DNA of 64,000 nt from Sva-07 sp963793335. GTDB taxonomy: Bacteria > Actinomycetota > Acidimicrobiia > Acidimicrobiales > Ilumatobacteraceae. The stretch is taken from the NCBI GenBank assembly GCA_963793335.1, contig CAWBZS010000004.1, forward strand, positions 310,001 to 374,000, read 5' to 3'. Under the pieces are notes generated by a model. The model saw only the letters and a list, made by a program, of their open reading frames with translations, was not told the DNA's origin and did not search any database. The position numbers were made by a program, and so were the translations under genes. This document shows, piece after piece, positions 53,030 to 62,325 of the stretch (within the stretch, counting starts at the first letter, position 1; each line of letters begins with the position of its first letter).

Positions 53030-54760
53030 GTGAAGCAGCTCTCCGGTCTCGACGCCAGCTTTCTCTACATGGAGTCGGCCAACACCTATGGCCACGTCAA
53101 TGGTCTGTCGATCTACGAGCGGCCCTCGGGCGACTTCGATCCGTATCAAGCCGCCTATGAGCGATTCGATGCGCTGCTCGGGCGGCTCGAGCCGATGCGC
53201 CGACGGCTCGTGGAAGTGCCGTTCAAACTCGACCACCCGTACTGGATCGACGACCCGGACTTCGATCTGAACTACCACGTCCGCCACATCGGCCTCGCTC
53301 CTCCGGGTGGTGCCGATCAGCTCGCGGAGCAGGTGGCACGCATCGTTGGCCGCAAGATGGACCGTTCGCGCCCGCTCTGGGAGGCCTACGTCATCGAAGG
53401 ACTCGCCGATGGACGGTGGGCGATGTTGACCAAGACGCATCACGCCACCATCGACGGGGCCGCCGGTGTGCTGCTGCTCGGCATGCTCACCGACCCGTCG
53501 CCGGACACGCCCATGCCGGATCACGTCGACTGGGTCGGCGAACCGGTTCCCGACGACCGCGAACTCCTCGAGCGCACGTTCCGCAATCTCGCACTGAACC
53601 CCGTCAAGAGCATGCGCTTGTCGTTGCGGCTGCTGCGCAGCGCCGCCGCCGCGGCAGGCGTGGACAGTGTGTCGACGGCGGCCGCACAGGCACGCGACAT
53701 GCTCAAGCAACTGGCGGTCGGGGCCGAGACCGACACGCCGGAGCCGGCCAGCCGGGTGCGAATCCCCTTGTCGCCGGCGCCGCCGACGCCGTTCAACCGG
53801 GCGATCAGCCCACACCGGCGGTTCGCGATGCGTTCGACGGCGCTCGCCAACATCAAGGCGTTGAAGGAAGTGTCGGGATGCACCGTCAACGACGTGGTGA
53901 TGGCGATCTGCACCGGTGCGCTCCGCTCCTACCTCCTCAGCCATGACGCGTTGCCCGAACAGCCGTTGCGGGCGATGGTGCCGGTGTCGATTCGCACCGG
54001 CCTCGAGGAAGACCCATGGACCAACCGTGTCGGTGCGATCATCGCCGACCTGCCGACCGACTGTGACGACCCGCTCGAGCGCCTCCGCCGCTGCCACGAA
54101 GCGATGACCGAGGCAAAGCACCAGCTCGATGTGCTGCCAGCCGAGGACATCGCGGAGCTCGCTCAGGTCGCCCCGCCGTTGGCGGCAACCGCCGCGATGC
54201 GGCTGCAGCAGCGCCTCCGGTTGGCCGATCGGATGAATCTGCCCACCAACGTGGTGATCTCGAACGTGCCCGGTCCGCGTAGTGAGCTGTACTTCGCCGG
54301 GGCGAAGATGACCAACTACATCCCGGTGTCGACCATTGCGGACGACATGGGGCTCAACATCACCGTGCACAGTTATCTGGATCGACTCGACTTCGGGCTG
54401 ATTGCCGACCGGGAGTTGGTGCCCGATCTCTGGGATCTCGTCGACCTGCACATCGAGGAGATCGGTGTCCTCTTCGATGCGACCGGAGCCGAGTGGGCCG
54501 AAGAGCAACCGGCCCCCGCGATGCGGCGAGGCACTGCGTCGGACAACGTGACGAAGGCCCCGGTGAAGCAGGCTGCCGCCGCGAAGCAGGCCCCGGCCAA
54601 GCGGAAGGCCGCCACCGCGACCAAGGCCACCACCAAGCGGAAGGCCGCCACCAAGAACAAGGCCACCACCAAGCGGAAGGCAACCGCCAAGAAGAAGGCA
54701 ACCGCCAAGCAGGCCCCGGCAACGAAGCAGGCGACGCAGCAATCCGCGACCGACGCGTGA
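53030..54760 (+). CDS. WS/DGAT acyltransferase with histone-H1-like C-terminal tail, second
   Basis: A 576-residue protein. The WS/DGAT core starts MKQLSGLDASFLYMES and has the catalytic HHATIDG at 137-143; PLWEAYVIEGL and NVPGPRSELYF are also present. Residues about 506-576 form a tail of Lys, Ala and Thr with repeats of KATTKRKA and AKKKA, about 17 Lys, 3 Arg and one acidic residue. Such tails bind DNA in bacterial histone-like proteins. GTG start follows GAGACT by 7 bases. Divergent from the first WS/DGAT. Confidence 0.93.
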   Translation: MKQLSGLDASFLYMESANTYGHVNGLSIYERPSGDFDPYQAAYERFDALLGRLEPMRRRLVEVPFKLDHPYWIDDPDFDLNYHVRHIGLAPPGGADQLAEQVARIVGRKMDRSRPLWEAYVIEGLADGRWAMLTKTHHATIDGAAGVLLLGMLTDPSPDTPMPDHVDWVGEPVPDDRELLERTFRNLALNPVKSMRLSLRLLRSAAAAAGVDSVSTAAAQARDMLKQLAVGAETDTPEPASRVRIPLSPAPPTPFNRAISPHRRFAMRSTALANIKALKEVSGCTVNDVVMAICTGALRSYLLSHDALPEQPLRAMVPVSIRTGLEEDPWTNRVGAIIADLPTDCDDPLERLRRCHEAMTEAKHQLDVLPAEDIAELAQVAPPLAATAAMRLQQRLRLADRMNLPTNVVISNVPGPRSELYFAGAKMTNYIPVSTIADDMGLNITVHSYLDRLDFGLIADRELVPDLWDLVDLHIEEIGVLFDATGAEWAEEQPAPAMRRGTASDNVTKAPVKQAAAAKQAPAKRKAATATKATTKRKAATKNKATTKRKATAKKKATAKQAPATKQATQQSATDA

Positions 54761-54807
54761 TCTCTCGAATCTGATCGGACACCGCCGAGCGGCAAGACTC
54801 GGACTCG

Positions 54808-56037
54808 ATGGACTTCGACCTGCCGCCAGAGGATCACCCCACCAGGCGCGTGGTACGCGACTGGATTGCCGACAACCCCACTCCCACGGGCCGCGAGCTC
54901 GCCGAGGCCGGGTATGTCGTTCCCCACTGGCCTGCGCCGTGGGGGGTCGAGGCCGACCCGATCGATCAGCTGGTCATCGACGACGAACTCGCCAGGGCGG
55001 GGATCCGGCGACCGAACAACCACATCGGCATCGGCTGGGCGGCGCCGACGATCTTCCTCGCGGGCACCCCCGAGCAGCACGAGCGGTATCTTCCGAAGAT
55101 CTTCAGCGGGGAGGAATTCTGGAGCCAGTTGTTCTCCGAGCCCGATGCCGGCTCCGACCTTGCCAACCTCGCGACGAGGGCAGTTCGCGATGGCGATGAG
55201 TACATCGTCAACGGCTCGAAGATCTGGTCGAGCGGCGCGCATCATTCGCAGTTCGGCATCCTGATCGCTCGGACCGACGTCGATCAGCCCAAACACAAGG
55301 GCATCTCCTACTTCATCTGTCCAATGGACCTGCCCGGTATCTCGATGAGCCCGATCGTCGACATGACCACCGCACACTCGTTCAATCAGGTGTTCTTCGA
55401 TGATGTCCGGATTCCGGCGTCGCTGCGCGTCGGCGAGGAGGGCGATGGCTGGCGCCTGGCCAAGGTGACGTTGTCGAACGAGCGGGTCTCGTTGTCCGCG
55501 GCGGGTTCGCTCTGGGGGGTCGGGCCGTCCGCGGATGATCTGATCGAGTTGATCCGCCGGAGCGGCGGGCTCGACGACCCCGTGCTGCGAGATCAGGCGA
55601 CCAAGCTGCACATCGAGGCCAAGCTGCTCCACCTCAATCGGATGCGGAGTCTGAGCGCCACGTTGAAAGGCAAGACGCCCGGTCCCGAAGCTTCGATCCA
55701 GAAGATCATGGCGGACGAACACGGCCAACACGTGATGGAATTGGCCAAGGCGGTGAGCGGTGCCGACGGCATGCTCACCGGGTCCGGGCCGGCCGGATCA
55801 CTGGCAGCGACATCCCAGAACGGCCCCACCGAGAACAATCTCAGAGCACACAGCCAGTACCCGGAGACCGATCCGATCTGGCACTACGGCTACCTCTTCA
55901 GCCCTGCGCTCACGCTCGGTGGCGGCACCTTCGCCGTCCAGCGCAACATCGTCGGTGAGTTCGTGCTCGGCCTCCCGCGCGAACCGAACCTCGAGCAGGG
56001 CCTGACCTGGTCGCAGGCGCGTCAACAGCGACCATGA
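54808..56037 (+). CDS. Acyl-CoA dehydrogenase (ACAD10/11- or FadE-like)
   Basis: A 409-residue flavoprotein. Visible parts: N-terminal PHWPAPWGVEADPIDQ (substrate region), FSEPDAGSDLANLAT (signature), SKIWSSGAHHS, and TLSNERVSLSAAG. The C-terminal has the GGGTFAVQRNIVGEFVLGLPRE end, typical of FadE branches lacking YEGT. The stop overlaps the ATG of the next gene (ATGA). Located after the lipid synthase, fitting turnover of stored acyl groups. Confidence 0.92.
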   Translation: MDFDLPPEDHPTRRVVRDWIADNPTPTGRELAEAGYVVPHWPAPWGVEADPIDQLVIDDELARAGIRRPNNHIGIGWAAPTIFLAGTPEQHERYLPKIFSGEEFWSQLFSEPDAGSDLANLATRAVRDGDEYIVNGSKIWSSGAHHSQFGILIARTDVDQPKHKGISYFICPMDLPGISMSPIVDMTTAHSFNQVFFDDVRIPASLRVGEEGDGWRLAKVTLSNERVSLSAAGSLWGVGPSADDLIELIRRSGGLDDPVLRDQATKLHIEAKLLHLNRMRSLSATLKGKTPGPEASIQKIMADEHGQHVMELAKAVSGADGMLTGSGPAGSLAATSQNGPTENNLRAHSQYPETDPIWHYGYLFSPALTLGGGTFAVQRNIVGEFVLGLPREPNLEQGLTWSQARQQRP

Positions 56038-56774
56038 ACCGCGGGTTCGGCATCGACATCGGCGGCTCCGGGATGAAGGCGGCGGTCGTCGACCTCGACA
56101 CCGGCGAGCTCCTGTCGGACCGCTTCAGGATTCCCACACCGAAACCGGCCACGCCGGACGCGATGGCCGATGTCGCCCGCGCGCTCGTGTCGGCCCACGC
56201 GTGGAGCGGCCCGATCGGTGTCGGCTTTCCAGGGATCGTCCGTCACGGCGTGATCCACTCGGCGGCGAACATCGACGACAGCTGGCTGGGCGTCGACGCC
56301 GACGCGCTGTTCACCGAGGCGTGCGGTCTCGACGTCGCGATGGTGAACGACGCTGATGCCGCTGGGCTCGCCGAGATGCGCTGGGGTGCGGGCCGAGGCG
56401 TCGACGGCGTGGTGCTGGTGTTCACGTTCGGCACGGGGATCGGGTCGGGGCTGTTCGTCGATGGCATCCTCGTACCGAACACCGAACTCGGGCACGTCGA
56501 ACTCGACGGGCGCGACGCCGAGACCCATGCAGCGGCAAGCGTGCGCGAGCGCGAGGGCATCGGCTGGGCGCAGTGGGCGCGTCGGGTCGAGCGGTACCTT
56601 CGCCATGTCGAGATGTTGTTCTCGCCCGACTTGATCATCGTCGGCGGCGGCGCATCGAAGCGGGCCGACAAGTGGCTTCCGCTGGTCGAGATCCTCACGC
56701 CGATCGAACCGGCAGCGATGGCGAACAACGCGGGCATCGCTGGGGCCGCGCTCGTCGAACACCGCGACGGCTAG
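56034..56774 (+). CDS. ppgK: Polyphosphate glucokinase (ROK family)
   Basis: A 246-residue sugar kinase. GIDIGGSGMKAAVVDLDTG is the ATP/polyphosphate-binding start, RIPTPKPATPD and GVGFPGIV are seen in PPGKs, and the catalytic Asp lies in MVNDADAAGLAEM. The second phosphate-binding motif is FTFGTGIGSGLFVDG. It phosphorylates glucose with polyphosphate or ATP. Overlaps the end of the preceding gene by four bases. Last four bases also overlap the convergent antiporter gene. Confidence 0.92.
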   Translation: MNRGFGIDIGGSGMKAAVVDLDTGELLSDRFRIPTPKPATPDAMADVARALVSAHAWSGPIGVGFPGIVRHGVIHSAANIDDSWLGVDADALFTEACGLDVAMVNDADAAGLAEMRWGAGRGVDGVVLVFTFGTGIGSGLFVDGILVPNTELGHVELDGRDAETHAAASVREREGIGWAQWARRVERYLRHVEMLFSPDLIIVGGGASKRADKWLPLVEILTPIEPAAMANNAGIAGAALVEHRDG

Positions 56775-57877
56775 CCCTCGATCGGTCGTGCTCTGCTCTG
56801 GCCGCGGGCCCACATCACGGTGATCGTGACGGCGATCGCCGGGATCACGAAGAAGAGCATGACGGTGCCGTAGGCGTCGCGGGTGCTGTGCTCGGTGGCG
56901 TCGAGCACCAGCCAGGCGAGGTAAGCGGTGTAGGCAGCGAGGAAGACGATGCCCTCCCAACGGTTCAGGACGTGCCCGTTGGCGAAGATCGGCAGACAGG
57001 CGACCGCGACGGCGATCATCACCGGAAGGTCGACTCGGATTGCGCTGGCAGCGACTGGGATGGCGTTTGGCGAGATCGTGGCGGTGACGCCGAGCACGGC
57101 GAGCAGGTTGAACAGGTTCGAGCCGATGGCGTTTCCGACGGCGAGGTCGCGCTGCCCGCGCAGCGCGGCCAGCACGGACGTCGCAACTTCCGGGAGCGAG
57201 GTGCCGATGGCGACGACGGTGAGGCCGATCACGAGGTCGCTCACGCCGAGTTCGGCGGCGATGTCGCTTGCGGCGCTCACCAACGATTGTGAGCCGATCA
57301 CGAGCAGCACCAGTCCGCCGACGAGGAAGGCGAGATCGCTCAACACTGACGCCTCCGCCAGCCGTTCGGGGTCGAGTGCCTCTTCGTACTCGGTGATCAC
57401 GGGGGGCGTCGAACCCCTGGTTGCGGCGATCACCGTCCACGTGATGTAGACGATCAGCGCGACCACCAGCACGATGCCCTCGATGCGCACCAGGCGTTCG
57501 TCGAGTGCGAACAGCAAGACGAGCACGGATGCGCCGATCATGATCGGGACATCGAGGCGCACGATGCGTTGGGCGACGAACAGCGAGCCACCGACTGCTG
57601 CTGCCGTGCCGAGCACCAGCAAGATGTTGGCGATGTTCGAGCCGACCACGTTGCCGATCGCGATCGATCCTGCTTCGTCGCCGCCACGAAGCACGTCGCC
57701 GACGCTGACGGCCAACTCCGGAGCGCTCGTGCCGAATGCCACGACGGTGAGCCCGATCACCACGCTCGACATGCCGGTGCGTGCTGCCAGACGAGCGGCG
57801 CCACGCACGAGCCCTTCGGCACCGACGACCAGGGCCACGAGTCCGATGATCAAGAAGATGATCGTGGTCACGCCCAT
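56771..57877 (-). CDS. Calcium/sodium antiporter (CaCA family)
   Basis: A 368-residue membrane protein with two inverted repeats. Alpha-1 has FGTSAPELAVSVGDV and GNVVGSNIANILLVLG; alpha-2 has IGTSLPEVATSVLAAL and GNAIGSNLFNLLAVLG, the ion-coordinating segments. About ten helices. It exchanges Ca2+ for Na+ or H+ across the inner membrane. Convergent with ppgK by a 4-base overlap. Confidence 0.94.
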   Translation of the reverse strand: MGVTTIIFLIIGLVALVVGAEGLVRGAARLAARTGMSSVVIGLTVVAFGTSAPELAVSVGDVLRGGDEAGSIAIGNVVGSNIANILLVLGTAAAVGGSLFVAQRIVRLDVPIMIGASVLVLLFALDERLVRIEGIVLVVALIVYITWTVIAATRGSTPPVITEYEEALDPERLAEASVLSDLAFLVGGLVLLVIGSQSLVSAASDIAAELGVSDLVIGLTVVAIGTSLPEVATSVLAALRGQRDLAVGNAIGSNLFNLLAVLGVTATISPNAIPVAASAIRVDLPVMIAVAVACLPIFANGHVLNRWEGIVFLAAYTAYLAWLVLDATEHSTRDAYGTVMLFFVIPAIAVTITVMWARGQSRARPIEG

Positions 57878-57897
57878 AGCGCCCTGAGGCTAGGGCC

Positions 57898-60800
57898 TCA
57901 TCGTGTCCGCCGTGCCAACTCCTTGCGGTACGCGTCGGCGCGACGCAGCTTCAGGCCCTCGTAGCCACGCACCGTCTGTGGGAGCGAGGCGATCTCGATC
58001 GAGTCCTCGAGGTTCTCCGAGGTCAGGCGCCGCTGCATCGTGTGCACGGCGTCGATGTACTCGGGAATCATCGCCCGCTCGACCTGTCGGACCTCGGCCC
58101 AACGGAACGGGTCGAACGCGGTGCCTCGAAGGCGCTTGCTCGCCCGGAGCGCGCGCAACGCCGGTGCTGCGGTGCGCTGCAGCTTCAGTTTGCGCTCGAT
58201 GCCGAGCGCACGCAGCATCGGGGGGTGGAGGTGATAGGTGACGGTCGTCGAGGCTCCACCGACGGCTTCGTAGCTCGCCCGCGCCGAGTCGTCGAGCAGG
58301 AGTCGCGCGACCTCGTATTCGTCCTTGTAGGCCATCAGCTTGTGGAGATTGATCGCCACCGCCTCGGTGAAGGAACTGCTCTCGGAGTCGACGCGACCCT
58401 CGGCGGCGGCCGCATCCGCGACGACACGGCGGAAGCGCCTGGCGTAGGCCACCGACTGGTAGCCGACGAGGTCGTCGGCGAGGCGGTCGACGAGTTCGTC
58501 GACCGTCTCGATCGGCGGGGCCGATTCGAGGCCAGCCGCAGATTCGACGGTGGCAGCGTCGTCCACCCATGCCCGTCCCCACCGGAAGGCTGCGAGATTC
58601 GATTCGACGGCCACGCCGTTCAGCGTGATCGCCCGTTCGACGGCGTCGGGAGGCAGTGGGAGTGCACCGGCTTGGACCGCAGCACCGACGAGCACGATGT
58701 TGGCCGATGTGGTCGACCCGAGGAGGCCATTGGCGAGTCCGGCGGCGTCGAGGTACCGGTTGGCAGTGCCTCGGGTGACCTGCTCGACGCGGTCGACGAG
58801 GACGGCGCCCGCCGGGGGAGCGACGTCCGGCTGCGTGACCATCTGACCGGTGGGCACCGAGTCGGTGGAGGCGATCATCACGGTGCGCTCCGGTCGGGCG
58901 CCGGACAGATTCGAGTCGCTCGCCGCCACCAGCAGATCGAAACCGAGCAGGCAGTCGATGCCCGACAGGTTGGCGTGGTTCGAGAGCGCAGCCTCGTCGG
59001 AGCTGATTCGCACATCGCTGACCACCGGCCCGGCCTTCTGCGACAGCCCGGTCTGGTCGAGGCCGCGCACGTGCCGCTCGGCCAACATCGCCGCCGTTGC
59101 GATGATCTGGCTGACGGTGACCACACCCGTTCCGCCGATCCCGGTGAGGCGCACCGTGAAGTCGTCGGTGCGCACGATCGGGGGATGTGGTGCTGGTAGC
59201 TCGATCGGTGTGGCCGGTCGCTGCTCGTTCGAGCGCTCGGTCGGGTCGACGGTGACCGTGGCGAACGACGGGCAGTCGCCCTGCATGCAGGAGAAGTCGA
59301 AATTGCAGCTGGTCTGGTGGATGCGGGTCTTCCGACCCCACGCAGTGTCGACCGGCTGCACCGAAAGGCAGTTGCTCTTGTCGCCGCAGTCGCCACAGCC
59401 TTCGCACACCCGCTCGTTGATCACCACCCGGAAGCCCGGTGTGGCGATCGTGCCACGGGAACGACCGCGTCGAACCTCCGCCGCGCAGGCCTGATCGTGA
59501 ATGTGCACGGTCACCCCACGGATCTCCGACAGCACGCGCTGGGCCTCGTCGAACCTGCTGCGGTCCCACACGTCGACGCCGGGACCGAAGGCGCCTGCGG
59601 AGTACCGGTCGGGGTCGTCGCTCGTGACGATCACCCGTGCAACGCCTTCGAGCAGCAGCAGGTCGGCGACGTCGGGGACCGACATCTGCCCTTCGGCATC
59701 CTGGCCGCCCGTCATCGCCACGGTGCCGTTGTAGAGCAACTTGTAGGTGATGTCGACGCCGGCGGCGACCGCAGCGCGAACGGCGAGCGAGCCAGAGTGG
59801 AAGAACGTGCCGTCGCCGAGGTTCTGCACGATGTGGTCGCGCCCGACGAACGGTGCCATCCCGATCCACTGCGCGCCCTCCGACCCCATACAGGTGAGCC
59901 CGACGAGGTCGCCGACACGCTCGGAGTCCATCATGGCAACCATCGCGTGGCACCCGATCCCGCCGCCGACCAACGTTCCCGGCTCGGCTCGCGTACTGCG
60001 ATTGTGCGGGCACCCTGAACAGTAGAACGGTGCACGGTTCACCGTGAGCGGGATACGGGGCCGTTTCGGCTCGATCAGTTCCTCGATCGGTCGGAGTCGG
60101 TTGCCGAGACGTGGAGCCAGACGTGCGTGGAGTGGTGAGAGGAGTGCGTCGACGTCGAGGGTGCCATGGCCGTGCACGAGGAGTTGACCGTGTTCGTCGC
60201 GCCGACCCACCACCCGGGGATGGTGCGTGCCGCTGTAGAGCGAACTCGTGATCGCCTGCTCCAACGTCGGGTTCTTCTCCTCGACCACGAGCACCTCATC
60301 GAGACCGGCAGCGAACTCGCGCACCTGTTGGGGTTCGAGGGGGACGGGCATCAGGAGTTGGAACAGGCGCACACCGGCGGCTCGTAGGTCGTCGTCGCTT
60401 GCGAGTCCGATCACTCGCAACGCTTCTCGCACCTCGTGGAAGGTGTGTCCGCTGGCGGCGATGCCGATCCAGTCGTCGGCGGTCTGCACCACCACGCGGT
60501 TGAGTTGGTTGTCGACCCCGTAGCGACGCGCCAGGGGCCAGCGAACCTCCTGGAACTCACGCTCCATGTCGAGCGTGTACGGCGTGATCAGTCGGCCGTT
60601 CGGGTGGGGGCGGAACGGTTCGCCGTTCACCTCGACAACGGGAGCGACCGCTCGCACCCGATCGGGGTGGACCTCGACGGTGCCGGTGCCGTCGGCGACC
60701 GCGGTCACGAGCTTGAGGCCCGCCCACAGACCGCACGATCGAGAGAGTGCAACGGCGTGCCGAGCCAGGTCGACCGCCTCCTGCACGTCGCCGGGGAACA

Positions 60801-61353
60801 GCACCGGCATGTGTAGGTCGACCATCGTGGCATCGCTGGACGACGGCAGTGTCGAGGACTTGGCCGCTGGATCGTCGCCGACCACGGCGACGACGCCACC
60901 ATGCACGGAGGTGCCGGCGAACACGGCATGGCGGATCGCATCGCTGCTGCGATCGAATCCCGGACCCTTGCCATACCAGACGCCGACGACCCCGTCGTAC
61001 GACGCGTCGTCGAGCGTCATCGCCAGCTGACTGCCCATGACGGCGGTCGCGGCCAGCTCCTCGTTGACCGCAGGGCGGATCACGATCGGAAGATCGTCGA
61101 CGGCACCCGACGCCCGACGCAGCTCCTCGGTGAACATCCCGAGCGGCGACCCCTGGTACCCCGACGCAAACGCTGCGGTCGTCAGACCGAGTCGACGGTC
61201 GTGGCGGAGCTGATCGATCGGAAGCCGGGCCACGGCCTGCACGCCGGAGAGGAACACCCTGCCCTGCTCGAGCCGGAATCGGTCGGCGAGTTCGTAGGGC
61301 CGCGGTGTCTGGGCGTCCCGTGTTCGGACATCGTCGCTGCTGTCGATGCTCAC
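57898..61353 (-). CDS. Indolepyruvate ferredoxin oxidoreductase, single-chain fused form
   Basis: A 1151-residue protein. The N-terminal part (about 1-420) corresponds to the alpha-type pyrimidine domain with YQGSPLGMF; the TPP-binding domain holds GDGTFFHSG near residue 515; a Cys-rich segment CEGCGDCGDKSNC follows; the gamma domain starts GIGGTGVVTVSQI near 750. This fused form is known in aerobic bacteria and decarboxylates aryl- or branched-chain keto acids to acyl-CoA, reducing ferredoxin or a flavoprotein. The ATG is the only sensible start. Stands alone between the antiporter and XRE genes. Confidence 0.94.
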   Translation of the reverse strand: MSIDSSDDVRTRDAQTPRPYELADRFRLEQGRVFLSGVQAVARLPIDQLRHDRRLGLTTAAFASGYQGSPLGMFTEELRRASGAVDDLPIVIRPAVNEELAATAVMGSQLAMTLDDASYDGVVGVWYGKGPGFDRSSDAIRHAVFAGTSVHGGVVAVVGDDPAAKSSTLPSSSDATMVDLHMPVLFPGDVQEAVDLARHAVALSRSCGLWAGLKLVTAVADGTGTVEVHPDRVRAVAPVVEVNGEPFRPHPNGRLITPYTLDMEREFQEVRWPLARRYGVDNQLNRVVVQTADDWIGIAASGHTFHEVREALRVIGLASDDDLRAAGVRLFQLLMPVPLEPQQVREFAAGLDEVLVVEEKNPTLEQAITSSLYSGTHHPRVVGRRDEHGQLLVHGHGTLDVDALLSPLHARLAPRLGNRLRPIEELIEPKRPRIPLTVNRAPFYCSGCPHNRSTRAEPGTLVGGGIGCHAMVAMMDSERVGDLVGLTCMGSEGAQWIGMAPFVGRDHIVQNLGDGTFFHSGSLAVRAAVAAGVDITYKLLYNGTVAMTGGQDAEGQMSVPDVADLLLLEGVARVIVTSDDPDRYSAGAFGPGVDVWDRSRFDEAQRVLSEIRGVTVHIHDQACAAEVRRGRSRGTIATPGFRVVINERVCEGCGDCGDKSNCLSVQPVDTAWGRKTRIHQTSCNFDFSCMQGDCPSFATVTVDPTERSNEQRPATPIELPAPHPPIVRTDDFTVRLTGIGGTGVVTVSQIIATAAMLAERHVRGLDQTGLSQKAGPVVSDVRISSDEAALSNHANLSGIDCLLGFDLLVAASDSNLSGARPERTVMIASTDSVPTGQMVTQPDVAPPAGAVLVDRVEQVTRGTANRYLDAAGLANGLLGSTTSANIVLVGAAVQAGALPLPPDAVERAITLNGVAVESNLAAFRWGRAWVDDAATVESAAGLESAPPIETVDELVDRLADDLVGYQSVAYARRFRRVVADAAAAEGRVDSESSSFTEAVAINLHKLMAYKDEYEVARLLLDDSARASYEAVGGASTTVTYHLHPPMLRALGIERKLKLQRTAAPALRALRASKRLRGTAFDPFRWAEVRQVERAMIPEYIDAVHTMQRRLTSENLEDSIEIASLPQTVRGYEGLKLRRADAYRKELARRTR

Positions 61354-61424
61354 ACAACCTCCTCGGTCGTCTGCCCCCTACCAGTTGTACCGCACCGTTG
61401 CCGGCCGGTCGAGCGATTTCGGGT

Positions 61425-62252
61425 TCAGACGAGGTGGTGTCGGACACCCAGACGCTGGGCGGAGTCGTCGCCGGGCACGGGGAGTTGGGCCACGACGCGC
61501 AGCGCTGGCCATTCGGCTGGGGTGAGCTGCTGATATTCGAACGTCAGGTCACCGGCCGTGGGATGGTGGAAGCGGCGCAGTCGGGTCTCGAAGCCCGACA
61601 CGTCGTGCTCGCTCCACCACCGGGCGAACTCGGCGCTCTCGTCCGTGAGCATCGAGATCAACTCGGTCATCGCCGGGTCGTGGCGCACGGCGGACGTCGC
61701 CGAGCGGAACTCAGCGAGTGCTTGGCGGGCGTGGATGTCCCAATCGACGATCAGTTCCCTGGTCGCGGGGTCGGCGAACAGCACCCAGATGAGGTTGCGG
61801 CGCGGCGGCGCGAGTTCGGCGATGCGGGGGTACAACCGCTCCTGTGCGGCATTCCAGCCGACGAACTCCCAGCAGGGCCCGAGCACGTAGGCGGGTGCCG
61901 GAAGCAGCGAATCGAGCAACCGGACCACCGCGCTCGGCGGTTCGGTGGGGGCGCTCACCGTCGCGGTGCCGGGCTCGGTGAGCGACAACAGGTGATCGAG
62001 GCCGGCATCGTCGAGTCGAAGTGCTCGCCCGATCGCCAGGAGCACGTCGTCGGACGCGTTGATCCGCCGACCCTGTTCGAGCCACGTGTACCAGGTGAGC
62101 GACACGCCGGCGAGCATGGCGACCTCCTCGCGTCGGAGCCCTGGTGTTCGTCGCCCTCTCGCCGATGGTAGGCCGACCTGCTCCGGTCGGGTGGCCTCGC
62201 GGCGTGCGCGCAGGAACTCGGCGAGTTCCTGTCGATGGTCCGTTGCAGCCAC
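61425..62252 (-). CDS. XRE-family regulator with MmyB-like ligand-binding domain
   Basis: A 275-residue regulator. N-terminal ELAEFLRARREATRPEQVGLP, then TPGLRREEVAMLAGVSLTWYTWLEQGR (helix-turn-helix). The C-terminal MmyB domain starts at about residue 110 and has PAYVLGPCWEFVGWNAAQERLY and a WDIHARQALAEFR segment; these domains bind fatty acids or other small molecules. Target genes are unknown; the divergent M20 peptidase gene is a candidate, as its start lies 74 bases away. Confidence 0.9.
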   Translation of the reverse strand: MAATDHRQELAEFLRARREATRPEQVGLPSARGRRTPGLRREEVAMLAGVSLTWYTWLEQGRRINASDDVLLAIGRALRLDDAGLDHLLSLTEPGTATVSAPTEPPSAVVRLLDSLLPAPAYVLGPCWEFVGWNAAQERLYPRIAELAPPRRNLIWVLFADPATRELIVDWDIHARQALAEFRSATSAVRHDPAMTELISMLTDESAEFARWWSEHDVSGFETRLRRFHHPTAGDLTFEYQQLTPAEWPALRVVAQLPVPGDDSAQRLGVRHHLV

Positions 62253-62312
62253 GGCGCACAGTCTGCCGCAACCCTCTGTGTGGCCGCAGGGTCATCCGGG
62301 TGCCAGAAGCAA

Positions 62313-62318
62313 TACGGT
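62313..62318 (+). promoter_or_regulatory. TACGGT hexamer before the M20 peptidase gene
   Basis: TACGGT ends 7 bases before the ATG at 62326. A GGAGG ribosome site overlaps the spacer, so here the mRNA may be either leaderless or started upstream. Confidence 0.35.
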
Positions 62319-62325
62319 GGAGGCG

